DNA of 64,000 nt from Pyronema omphalodes. Taxonomy: Eukaryota; Ascomycota; Pezizomycetes; Pezizales; Pyronemataceae. Where the stretch lies: contig JAJJXM010000007.1 in the NCBI GenBank assembly GCA_024516155.1, positions 744,001 through 808,000 of the forward strand, in the 5' to 3' direction. This document shows positions 37,037 to 48,055 of this stretch, piece by piece (position 1 is the stretch's first letter; every line of letters starts with the position of its first letter). The notes under the pieces are model-generated. The model was not told where the DNA came from, searched no databases, and saw only the letters and a program-made list of their open reading frames with translations. The position numbers and the translations under genes are program-made.

Positions 37037-38003
37037 TTTGATTATTGTTAGGGTGATAGTAAAAAGTTAGAAATGTGTTAAAGTGGTTAAAGAGTAATGG
37101 TAAACGGTAAAGTTTGTTTGTTTGTTAATGTTGTATCTGTTAAGATGATCTGGAAAACGGTGGGAGAAGAGCCTCCTATTATACATGGCTTCCGGGAGCT
37201 TGATTTCACCTGATTTTACACCCTCGTTGATGAAGATTTTTCTTTCGTCATGAGCATCAAGATCCAACATCAAGATCATTGAAGCCTGAGTTTCAAAGGT
37301 GACCGAAAAGACCCAGTTGCCATGGCCGATAGCCCAGACCCCAGTTGCTTGGCGACTGTTAGCAATACTCTCCAAATACCATGTTCCTGAAGTCGTGATA
37401 AAATTCGCCTCAAGCCTTGATAGTCAAGTTTGTTGCTGTTCGTTTAAGTGACCGAGTGTGGAAAAGGACAGGCACAGCACCGGGGATGTCCCTAAATGCC
37501 ATGTTTTCCAAGATCTCCCGATGGTATGGTTTCCTAGCTTATTCCGTCGGCCGACCAATGAACCGTCGCTCCCCACAGCGGATGAACCTTGTGATTGACA
37601 TTCCCGGGTCAAGGCTCCAAGGATTTGTGAGGATTTTCAAGATTGAATATAGTTCATCGGGCATCGTTGGTGAAATTGAGTTGATCATCGGGACATCACT
37701 CTTGCACATCACGGTCGGAAGCTCGTCCGCGTCTCGCCAAGAACGCCATTCACGTCACCACCATCTTCAGCTCTTCTGTTAAGTCCGGCAGCCGTGTCGT
37801 CACGGCCCGTTCGGAAGCTTGCAAAGCGCAAGCAAAAAAAAATCAATATTTTGTTCTAGAACGACCGCAACAAGAATAGAAACCCGCACCACGGCAAGAG
37901 AGCTTCCCGCCCTACATCATTTCTCGGCGTCAAAGTTGCGTTCAACTTTTTTCAATCAAACCATGAATCTCAAAGACAATCCTAATCCTAGGAAATCATC
38001 AAC
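37037..38003. promoter_or_regulatory. divergent intergenic region between two QPV-motif genes
   Basis: 967 bp between head-to-head start codons. Open frames here (37417-37782 plus, 37067-37375 minus) have no recognised family and overlap each other's antisense, so I treat the region as promoter/UTR. A pyrimidine/purine patch and TTTTTTCAA elements lie close to the 38004 ATG. Confidence 0.45.
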
Positions 38004-39645
38004 ATGGCCTTCCGAAAGAAAGTAAAGAAACTTTTTTCAAAACTTCACCACAACAATGACGCCGCTGCCGGTTCCGCTGCGGGTCAATCTGACACAGCAA
38101 CTCCGCCTGCGCGCAGGGCGTCTGTAGCTAACGCGGCTGAACCCCCTCGATCAGCTCGGGCGCCAGATGCACGTCCTCCTCCGTTGATCTCCAAAGCATC
38201 CGCTTTCCCAACCGCCATTAACAGAAACTACCGTCCCTCAGGTGTAGTCGCAGATTTGGGAGATAAATTCGGCCACCCATTCAGCACAGATGTCGATGGC
38301 GCAACAGGAATCCGTGAGGATGGATACATCCTTCCGCACCCAGGGCAGGCCGCTGGACCTGCCTTTGTTCAAGGCTCGACTGAAGATAGATTGATCCGTC
38401 CTGGAGTTGTCGCAGAAGGAAGAAACACCTCAGTGGTTACCGTTGCTACAACCGCCAGTAGCGACTATGATCAACACTGTATGTCTTCCTTTTCAGTTGC
38501 TTCATCAAACATCACTAACTCGGGATGCAGCAACCACAAACTCCCTCCATAATCAGCCCGTGCATGCCTCCGGAGTCGCAGTGAGACGAGACCACTCGCT
38601 CCCCAATGTAAACGACGATGGGCACGACTTTGATGATAGGAAGTCTCATCACTCCATGGATTCGGAATACTCCTCTCCACCTCCGTCACTGCCGAGTACC
38701 TTCATGTACCCTCCACCCTCGCGGACCAACACCCTTCATTCCCGCCGGAGTCCTGATATCAACATTATCAAAACCAACTCCAACCCACTTGACGGTCACC
38801 CCATCCCGGAAATCACCCGGAGCACATTCAGCAACGTGAGCACCAACTCAACCACTGACGTTTCCCGCTCCCTTTCCCCACCGGTAGTGCAGCAAACCAT
38901 CCAGCCCGTTCAACGCGAGGAAGAAACCACAGTCATAACCAGGGAGCATCACCACCATGAAGTCCACCCCATCATCCAGCCGGTAGTCGCCCAGCAAACC
39001 CTGCCTCCGAAATACTTCCTCGAAAGCGAAGATAAACTCCTCCGGGAGATTTCCGCCGAGGAAGCGCGGCGGTACGGAGAGCCGGTATGGCGTGGGGATG
39101 TAACAGTAGCCAGCGAGAGCGTAGAAGACGAACTCAACAAGATGAGTCTCGGTGGCCATAACGAAACCGTTCGCACACGTCTTTCAACCCCCGAATCTAA
39201 ACCCGTCCAGCGCATGGCTGGCGATAGACTTAGTATGCAACCTCTACCGGGAGATAGGTTATCTATGCAGATTCCACCGTTGGTGCCTCGGAGACATAGT
39301 GAACATAGTCAGCATATGACCCCTGTGGGTGATGACGATAACGACCGCCCGGATCGTGTTGTGGCGGAACCGCTGTTGCCGCTACCTGTATCAACAACTG
39401 GTGATGACTGCAATTCCGATGGGAGTGTGAGTGAGATTAGTGATGCTCCTAGAGGTGTGTCAAGGGATGGAAGGATGGGAGGTGTTCGGGATACGATGAA
39501 TAAGGAATTGTTGGAGGAGGAGGAGAAGGATGTTATGACACATCTGAATGCGCCGGCGACACAACAGAGGGATACGAGTGGAATGCAGAGGATGGGGACT
39601 TTCGGAAGGGCGGGAGGAAGAAGTGCAGATGTTAATTCTTTGTAA
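38004..39645 (+). CDS. Ser/Pro-rich protein with HHHxVHxxxQPVV motif
   Basis: Exons 38004-38478 and 38531-39645 give 529 residues. The 52-bp intron has donor GTATGT and acceptor ATGCAG, phase 1. The start is basic (MAFRKKVKKLFSKLHH). Segments resembling conserved pieces are FPTAINRNYRPSGVVADLGD and VDGATGIREDGYILPHPGQA. The middle is disordered and Ser/Pro-rich. Residues 280-325 carry the QTIQPVQREEE, HHHHEVHPIIQPVVAQQTLP and PKYFLESEDKL motifs. The HHHxVHxxxQPVV core recurs in the divergently transcribed neighbour. The GDRLSMQPLP/GDRLSMQIPP tandem lies near 388-405. The C-terminus is acidic then Gly-rich. No enzyme domain is seen. Function is unknown. Confidence 0.75.
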
Positions 39646-40672
39646 TTTTAAATAGTTTTGTAGTAATGATATATTTTGTTTTGTTTTTTTTGCTTTGACG
39701 TCTTTGGCATTTGGTGATTTGGAGGAGTGAGAAGCGGTGAAGTAGAGGACTTTGAGTAGGGGGAGACCGTGTATTAAGAATTATTTCGGCGCTAGGTTTC
39801 ACTCGTTAGTCTATGTAAGTTGAGCACAATTGGAATTTTAGGTAGTTTAATTGTCATGATATCTGGCGCATATGTCGCTTATCGCATCGAGACTGTGAGA
39901 CCGCGGCGCCCCGGGTTGCGTATCGTGCTGAGAGCGGTACTAGTAAGATTGAGAGGCAATAGGGTAGATGTTGGTCTCGCCGTCAATCGAACCCGCCTTT
40001 TAGCCTTGTACTATGAAGGATGGTCACAATTTGTGTCCGCTTGACAGTTAGTTATTTGTGTGAATGTGGAGTAGCGAGCGAGATCGAAGTAGAGGAGGCG
40101 AAGTTAGGGAAAAGCCAGCTCGTTTAATTGCCTCGTGCCACAACATCCTCTAACCGCCATACATTTCGCCAACGTCGTTTCCCCGTTGACCGCGAATCAT
40201 ATAAAAATGCTTGAACCGTCACATGCAGTTATTCGTAATCCATGGTGTTCGTTACGTACATACCCTGTGATACAGTTGCAGATTGGACCCTGTAGATCGC
40301 CATATGTAGACATTTGTATTACATACAGGCTGCACAGACCAATTACGCATGGAATCCAACATCAGAACTTTATCTTTACGCGCGTCAGGTTACACTTTAA
40401 TTACTGATGGCGAATTTGTAGACGTCATTTAGGGCTCACGTAGGGTTTTCGAAGGGCTTAATCCTCACTCAAAGTACACATAATATTGATCGAACCAGAA
40501 CCAGTCAATTTTCCACGTTACAACTACTGTACAGTACACATCCTTATTCTTCTTATTCTTTCCCATCCATCCAATCCCAAACCCATCCCAATATTAGCCA
40601 TTATCGTTACCACACGGATACAGTACAACCAGGTCCTATTCCGGTTCTTATCATTACACCATTACTTCTCCC
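39646..40672. other. intergenic
   Basis: No gene. It includes AGTATAC-poor AT-rich DNA and a GC-rich segment at 39836-40010 with weak tRNA-like arms that do not fold properly. Confidence 0.5.
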
Positions 40673-42110
40673 TTACAAAAGACCACCCAGCAGTCCTCCG
40701 AAAAGTCCTCCTCCGTTGCTAGGAGGGGGGTTGCTAGGAGGAGGGTTGGAAGGAGGGGGGTTAGAGTCAGAAGGAGGGGGGTTCTTGACTCCGTTGTAAG
40801 CAAGGCTGTCAACAGATCCCGCACCAGCGTTGGTGACAACTCCAGAGACAGAGAGGTCCTTGATACGCTTGACGACAGCAGCGGGGGTGGTGAGTCCCTC
40901 AAGTGAGATCAAGTAAGCCGCAAGACCAGCGATGTGGGGAGTGGCCATGGAAGTTCCGGAGAGGGTGTTCTGAGCGGTGGTAGAACCAATCCAGGCAGAG
41001 GGAATGTTAGATCCGGGGGCGAAAACATCAACGAAAGATCCGAAGTTGGAGTAGGAAGCACGGGAGTCAGTCTTGTCGGTGGCTCCGACGGTGAGAGCGG
41101 CGGCAACGGAGGCGGGAGAGTAGTCCTTGGCGTCCTTGTTGTTGTTTCCGGCGGCGACAGCGAAGGTGATACCAGCCTGGATAGCAGCATCAACGGCGCG
41201 GTTGAGAGATGCAGAGTAAGCTCCTCCAAGAGACAAGTTGGCAACAGCCTTCTTTCCCTTAGCATCCTTGGTAACCCATTCAACACCAGCAATTACTCCG
41301 GAAGTGGTTCCAGTTCCGTCATCCTTGAGAACCTTAACAGCGACGATAGTGGCCTTCTTCGCAACACCGTAAGTCTTTCCTCCGAGAATTCCAGCAACGT
41401 GAGTTCCATGTCCCTGTCCATCACCGTTGGATCCTCCGACAACGTTGGTTCCGAAGATAGCGCGACCCTCAAAGTCGGCATGGGCGGTGTTAATACCGGT
41501 GTCGATAACATACGCAGTGACTCCAGCGCCAGCGATGGATTGGTACTTGTAGGTGTTGCTGTTCTCTAAAGTCTCCTGAGAGATGCGGGCGATTCCCCAA
41601 GGGGCGTTGCGCTGTGACACTACATCGTAGGCAACCATAACCCGGTCAGGCTCGACATAGGCGACTTCGGGACGAGCTTGAATCTATGTAGTTGTTATTA
41701 GTTTATTGTGGGGAAATAGATGAGATCCATGCGTTGAATACCTCATCGATCGTGCTCTGGTCGAAGACTCCGGCATATCCGAGAAGAGAAGAAAGGTGGT
41801 ATTCCCTCTCGATTCCTCTGAGAGAAGAATCATCACGGCGGATAAGACGCTGGTTGTGGCGAGAGTTGGCCCATTCCTGATGATGGAATTAATAAAATGC
41901 TGAAATATCAGAAAGCTGATAGCTAACCTGGTGAGCTTTGTACTGGGCTTCTGAAAGGCCGTCCTTCAAGACGACAATGTAGTTATCGGGAATAATATTG
42001 CCCTCCAAAATACTGACGGTGACCGGACCAACAGTGGCCGTAAGAGGAGCTGCGGCGACGAAGGGGACAAGAGCCACCACAGCGGCGAAGAAGTTGACGA
42101 AGTTCACCAT
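40673..42110 (-). CDS. secreted subtilisin-like serine protease (S8A, proteinase K type)
   Basis: Minus-strand exons 42110-41928, 41876-41742 and 41683-40673 give 442 residues. Introns are GTTAGC...CATCAG (51 bp) and GTATTC...CATAG (58 bp), both in phase 0. A signal peptide covers residues 1-20 (ending PFVAA). An I9 propeptide covers ~42-119 (PDNYIVVLKDGLSE, then RPEVAYVEPDRVM). The S8 domain has Asp167 in AYVIDTGI, His198 in GQGHGTHVAG, Asn286 in AVAAGNNN and Ser351 in LSGTSMATPHIAG, so all catalytic residues are present. After the usual domain end (SLAYNGV) comes an extra ~32-residue tail of PPPSN repeats closing in GGGLFGGLLGGLL. An extracellular protein-degrading role is expected. Promoter-proximal DNA lies at 42111-42250. 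Confidence 0.93.
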
Positions 42111-42890
42111 TGTTGCGGATGAACGAAAATGAGAAGAAGGAAAGCCTTAGCTTTCTTTATGTCTGTTCAAAAGAGTGTGAACGATCCAGATCCCAAGCTT
42201 AATAGCTGTACAGTAGCGTGATGAGTGGGTCGGGTCGATTGGTTGGGTTGGTGGGGTACCTAAAGAGTGGCTGGCTGGCTGACGAGGGCTGGCTGGCTGG
42301 TATAGGATCTAGTGCCCGACTGTCCGACGGTCTTTATATGTATGCAGACCGCAGTTTCCTTCTTGCGCTGTATTATGCGGAAATTGTTCATGCAGAAGAA
42401 GCGTTAGAAAACCTTCGGGGTCTCCTTCGTTAGCTACGGAAAATCCGTAAATGAATTATGAATATTAATTCAAGATTCAGTTATCCCAGGATGGATAGTG
42501 CGCTTGAGAGGCAGGTACCGCTAGGTCTATCATCTTCCCACGGAAAGGAAGGCAGATTCCTGGTAACGCAGTATACTTTTGTGGTTTAAGTGGTTTAAGA
42601 CATAGACCATAGTTGGCTGGTTGATTTTTCAGTGTGTTCTGTCACTGACCGGAGTGTATCCGCTTGTCCGGCTAAGTGCTTCGGTGGCATATATCGACGG
42701 CGTCCCCCCCGTCAGGAACGTGTTGCTTTCGATACAGACTACATAAAAGAGCTGAATGGTGAAGCACAGTAAAAAAGACTACATATTTTGTGAGCTAGCC
42801 TCCCCGCAACGGCGCTTGTTCATGACGGGGTGGCTGTCTGTTTAGTTTTTTGGGATGAGATGTCGCCGGGGTTGTTATCGTTTCTTAGTT
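42111..42890. other. 5' flank of the subtilase gene
   Basis: Tandem GGCTGGCT-type motifs lie at 42271-42300. No gene. Confidence 0.5.
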
Positions 42891-45884
42891 AAAATTCCTA
42901 CTAAACATTAAATTCCTGGATCAATTGTCGGCGGTGTGGCCAATCACCGTCTCAGATGTGGCGCAGACGAATTTCTTGCCATGATTCCCGACACCAAATC
43001 AAGCGAACTACCGCATTTCTGGCACGCTATAGAGCCGTATGCGGGTAATTCAAGCCCTCAACAGCACTACAATCCGCAGGCTATTCCAAATGAAACGTCT
43101 CGGCTGATAGAGGACGTTCCGGCTGAAGCAAAGTTTCTAGGCAGGAACCAGCCGATCATTTCATCTGTTCTTTGCAAAACTTTGCCGCAGCTGGACCTGC
43201 ATTTCGTGGCGACCCTTAAAACCACTCTGACGGGAGCACGTAGGTTGAAAATTATGCGTATCGTTTGTTCAGTGCCCACTTTTATCGATAACCATCGATG
43301 GACTGTCACTCAAGCTGATCAAGTGGGGCAGGCAGCTGTCAAAGCTCGTCAAAGTCGCCATCCCACCGGATGTCCCCGGGCTCATCCACGTTGTTTGTGC
43401 AAAGCGTATATAGGGCATCTCCACGCCGCAGCTTGTGGAATCTGGTTGGTGGCGTCCCCGCATCATGTCCGGCGTATCGGCCTTCTGTTTCTGTGTCCCT
43501 TGCGGACACCAGTGGCACGCGAGGGGCTAGGGTTTAACTTAGTAAATATTCAGCGAATCAACGGTGAATTGGGGTCACATGTGGTTTACGCTGATCTGGG
43601 TAATCTCCGTGGCGGGTGCCACTACGGGCGGTGGTGAGGCAAGCGTGACAAAATTCGAAGCTTCAGCGAAGTAGTTGAGGTTATTTAACTGCTTAAAGTG
43701 AGCTTCATGAAGAAATATCGTCCGTGCGCAGCTCTTTAATGCTTAAGTGACGACATTATAGCCTTCCAATGCTGCAATGACCCTGAACAATAATGTCGTG
43801 TGATGGGATTTCACCGAAACCAAAGCCATGATGTCGCGCCGAAATGAATCCCTGGTTTCCATGTCAGCGTGGAAGGAATGCGGGAGAAGGAATACAGTCT
43901 GTCATAAATAACAATAGTAACATGCAGGAACAAACTTTGCATCTATCACTGGAGATGGCTGCCAAAGTTCACAATTTACAAACAATTCACAATGATAAAT
44001 CAACACCTCCAAACCCATGTAGATGCCTCAGATGCGATAACTAACGAAGATCTTTGGAGTCCGTTGTTCACAGCTCTCCTTTACCCACGTGTAAGGTATA
44101 AAATATATTCACCATATCATGAACCGGCCTGCGAAAACACCAGTAAGATCTGCAAAATCAAATTACCGGGATGCACAACTGTCAGAAATTTTGACGTTTT
44201 TCATCGCCGGTGTTTGGCATCTTCAACGGTCAGCCACCCAAGGACTGCCTACGCCAAGGATATGCCTCCCTGTGGTGATTAAAACAACTGATCGCTTCCG
44301 TAACAGGGGTAGACTGACGGCTGTCAGCGAGTATAAAAACAATTTATGTCTATAAGCCTTGAGATCTTGGACGTTCTGCGCCAAATTGTCCCGCTGCAGA
44401 TATAGGTTTCTGGGCGATCGACGGACGAAATTTAATTTTTTCGTTCCTTCCCGATTTACCTGCTAAACGGGCGGCTGATTGTTCCGCTGCCGAGAGCGTG
44501 GGTGCATGAAGTCCACGTTCTGGTTTGTGCGTTCCGTTGGCATATCAAGACGCTCGGCATCGTATAATTTGTTGCCAAATCTCCAGTGTCTAGCCATCGT
44601 TTGATAGGTAGACACGATGATTTCATAAATAGGCGTCAGATTTTTCAGGTCTTCGCCCATATGCAGCATAACTTTCGAAGTTAGCATCTGCTTCAGTTTA
44701 AGGTCATGGCTGATCACTCACAAATTGTTATAGACATGGTTCCTTTTATTGATAGCCCCCTTCTAAGTCTCCCAACTGTCTTGTAGCTCTTCGACGCCAA
44801 TTACTATTACACCAATAAACAACGAAAGACTATATGATTCAAGACTTGGTCAAGCAATAAGCAACCCCCTCACCCCAACTCGCAGCTGTTTTGCTTTCTT
44901 GTCCTTTGCTCATGGACTATATTGCTGACTGAAAGAATAAACCTTGATATCAGCAAAATCTGAATCTTCGAGGCGCTTGGCCAAAACATTGGGTGGCTTC
45001 CCGGGGTGTCTGCGAAAACTCTCCAGATTATAAAACCTATTCCTAAATAAACGCGCCATCCCGCGGACCATTTTTCGGCTGATTTCCTAATGTAGCGAAA
45101 AGGTGTGAAATGTAAAAACATTGCTTACACTTGTAAAAAGAGGGCTGTATTGTAATATGCTTAAGTTTCCGAGCTGCTCTTTCAACTATGCTTTCATATT
45201 TTTTGGTGGTTGTGATTTCGTTGTGTGCGGGCACGAAGCATAGCTAACATCACCAACTCCACCCAGCTTCGTCAACATCACCAACCCCGCCCGCTCTTGT
45301 CGCTGTAGCAACGTAGAGTTCTCAGCTTTCGGCGCGTCGCTTCGTATGTAGTCAACACACCCTCATTTCTTTTTTTCTGCGCTATGCAATGCAGTCTGTA
45401 AGTCTTAGCTTCTTTAGAACACGCTATACCAATTATGCGTATACAGTCGTGTACGTGCGTCTGTGTATAGAGTTGGATCTGGGGGCTGCTGGCTCTAAAC
45501 GAGATCCGCCGAAAACCGTTAGCTTCCTTCATTTCACGTTAGACTCTTCCATTTCAAGGTTCGCAGTTTTCCTCGGACACCCCGGGAAGCCACCCATTCT
45601 AGTATGATAAGCGCTCTTTTTTTTCAAGAAGCTCAATTCGGCATCTGAAGGCTGGTCCCATCGCGTTATTGTCTCTCCAAATATTGCCTTCGATTTCCGC
45701 AATTTCTGTTCAATCTCCAGGTTTTGTACAACCATTCTAAGTTAACCGATGCTGAATCAAACAAGTTTGAGTGTCTACCGTACGATTGTGGCATCAATGC
45801 AGAGCAGTCCTCGATTGTCTGCGTCAAGTTTCTCGCATAACTGAAGTCAAAGGTATTTTTTCATTCCAGTCAGTGTTCAAAATT
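42891..45884. other. decayed sequence, unassigned
   Basis: A plus frame at 42936-43637 (GTG start) is open for 233 codons. The next plus frame at 43317-43640 reads more like a degraded membrane protein, with segments such as KVAIPPDVPGLIHVVCAK and WGHMWFTLIWVISVAG broken by stops. Minus frames at 44463-44717 and 45043-45234 also look like scraps. None can be assigned to a family. I interpret this as pseudogenic DNA. Confidence 0.35.
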
Positions 45885-46226
45885 ATTCGCTAAATAGCCG
45901 ATGGTAGCCCCAATATTCGTGAAATTTTGTGCTTTTTCGGAATCGTCGATTTCGAAGCGACAGTTAGGAGGGGTCACGACTCCACACAGGTTGTATTGGT
46001 CCAAAAACAAGCTTCAATGACGCGCGCTTATTGAGTGGCAACTCCTCCGTGACGTATCTGAAATTCTTTATCACAACTTCGACTGTCGAATATTGATCCG
46101 CCATGTGTATTGCCCGGACCCCAGTTCCAGTGCCGATATCGAGGACATGATGTGCTTCTTCAATTGGCGTTAGACGAAGCCAACCATCTAACAGATACAT
46201 ACAGCAAGATTTTGTGACCATTCAAC
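45885..46226 (-). pseudogene. LaeA-type SAM-dependent methyltransferase relic
   Basis: The minus-strand frame 46221-45964 reads YLLDGWLRLTPIEEA, then HHVLDIGTGTGVRAIHMADQ, the glycine-rich SAM-binding motif I of the fungal LaeA/TdiE-like methyltransferases. It then reads FGPIQPVW, the usual DLSPIQP motif, but preceded by ~20 extra residues. Near 45970 the frame shifts; the next frame continues PNCRFEIDDSEKA, which is the expected following block. No methyltransferase N-terminus or C-terminal half is visible. The gene is truncated at both ends and frameshifted. Confidence 0.72.
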
Positions 46227-46579
46227 CTGATGAAACCCGTTAGCAAAGTGAGTAATCACCTAGGTTATTGGACGGACATACCGATGCTATTCAATCTCCT
46301 CCGTGGACATAGAGTTCTTGTCAACACCGAAATAGGTGTGATACCAACCCCCCTATGCAGCATTACCAGGCTTGGAAATACTGAATTTGAGTTTTCATTT
46401 TTACATAGGCATTCATGTATAGACTCCGGCATGGTTTCTGTTGACGTCGCGTACTCCGATCGATAATATTCGCCTTCGTCGTCCGCAAGCTAGAGTAGAA
46501 CGTGTTCCCTATGGTACATCAGATCGTTATAAAGATATGCCATCAGTGCATAACTTTATTCCACGATGAGAATAAAATG

Positions 46580-46815
46580 TCCCCCTGCTATGCCTGACCT
46601 ATCCTTCGTCTACCCCCTACCTAACCTCGTGCTATCCTCGTGCTATCCTCTGCTTAAAGCCTTAAGCTCTATCCCCCGTTTATTTCGCCCCCCCACTTTA
46701 TTTATGTTTTATTTCATCCCCTGGCTTATTCTCAATTTATTTCACCCCCCGAGTTATTCACTGTTTATTTTATGACTTGTTTTATTCCCTATTTATGTTT
46801 TATCACCCGTTTATT
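46580..46815 (+). repeat. degenerate TTTATTT(C/T)..CCCC repeat tract
   Basis: Several imperfect units of the form TTTATTTCRCCCCCC or GTTTATTTTAT occur. The tract is low-complexity and non-coding. Confidence 0.6.
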
Positions 46816-47171
46816 TTCTACTCATTTTGTTGTTTTTGTGTTGCATTTTCAGCTTTCTCTCAGCGTTCAGATAACGCCAAACAAAAGGTTTATTCAATGG
46901 CATTTTTTCTAGATTTGTATTTTACAGGAAAAGAGGTACATTCAATGCATGTAATTCAATGTAGAAAAAGAAAAAAAAATACAAACAAAAAAAAAACACG
47001 GGCAAAAGAAACAATCACACTGCCGATACATCAGCTTTTGAGAAAAACAGCGGGATAAGACATACCTATGCTGGATCATTAGGTCCTGATTTCGAATAGT
47101 TTGTGGTCAGCATCACGCTGAAATTTCAATTTCTTTTTGGCCTTTTGCAGGTAGATTGTTCATTAGTACTC

Positions 47172-47440
47172 TTTGTGCTGAGGGATTGAAGGGGTTGAGT
47201 TATTGGGGATTCGAGGGGTTGGTCAATAAATGGTGTGCTGAGGGATTGTGGTAGTTGATTCATTGGGGGATTCGAGGGCTTGGTCGAGGAATGGTGTTCT
47301 GAGGGATTGCGGTGGTTGATTTACTGAGGGATTCGAGGGGTTGATCGCAGCGGAGAAATGGTGTGCTGAGGGATTGAAGGGGTTGAACGAGAAATGTTGT
47401 GGTGGGGGATGGTGGTGGTTGATTTATTACTGTTGATGGA
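47172..47440 (+). repeat. ~63-bp degenerate minisatellite, about 4 units
   Basis: Units begin GTGCTGAGGGATTG and continue with GTGGTTGATTYATTG and GGGATTCGAGGGGTTGGTC, ending AAATG. Four to five copies of unequal length are present, some shortened. Confidence 0.75.
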
Positions 47441-48055
47441 GGTTACAACGGAAAAATGCTGTGGTGAGGGTGGTGACAGAAATCAGGTTTCGATGGAACT
47501 TTAGACGTGCAAAATCTTTCCCTTCCGGCTTCCAGATGTGATGTCATGTGAAAAAGGCCCCATCCATCAAGATTCAGCCCTGCAAGGGGCGCTATCTACC
47601 CCCCGCTGCTACCTACCACTAGCTCCCGTTGCATCAGCTCTCCGTCTCGCTTCCCCCCACCTCGCTTCTCCACCAGCTACTACGAACTCCACTACAAACT
47701 CGAGTTCTCAAGCTTCCCTACATTATCACGGAGCTCTCGACAAATTTCACCACCTGCTCTGTCCCCCGATTTGCAGCACTCCGACCTGCAGCAATACCCA
47801 ATTTCCTCAGTGTGTTCCAATCCTGTGCACCTCCCACCCTTCCCCCAATACAAGCTTCTCCCACCACGAGCAGTCCGGGAGATTCCCCGAAACCACATCA
47901 AGAATTCACGGGTCCCTCTCCGCTAATTCCGCCTCCCTCTGCCACCATCCAAGCCGTCTGAAAGAACTCCGCCATTTTCTACTCCCCCCATTCCGCCTTC
48001 TCTCTACATTTTCTCTTTACCGGTTTCATTAAGTCCAGCCCAGGATGGGGTTAGT
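47441..48055. other. 5' flank of the Dicer-like relic
   Basis: Contains a Pro/Ser-rich frame (47538-48032) without family likeness. The DEAD-helicase N-terminal half of Dicer is not found here. Confidence 0.5.

Noticed and set aside
37417..37782. 121-codon plus frame between the two QPV-motif genes
   Set aside because: There is no family likeness and the start is not in a good context. It lies in the shared promoter region.
39836..40010. tRNA-like segments (CCCCGGGTTGCG, GGTTCGATTGACGG on the minus strand)
   Set aside because: I could not pair acceptor and anticodon stems for either orientation.
40934..41569. 211-codon plus-strand frame
   Set aside because: It is antisense to the subtilase, which has complete catalytic motifs and splice sites.
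42936..43637. 233-codon plus frame
   Set aside because: It starts at GTG and has no recognisable family. Another frame in the same place looks more like a decayed membrane protein, so it is treated as relic DNA.
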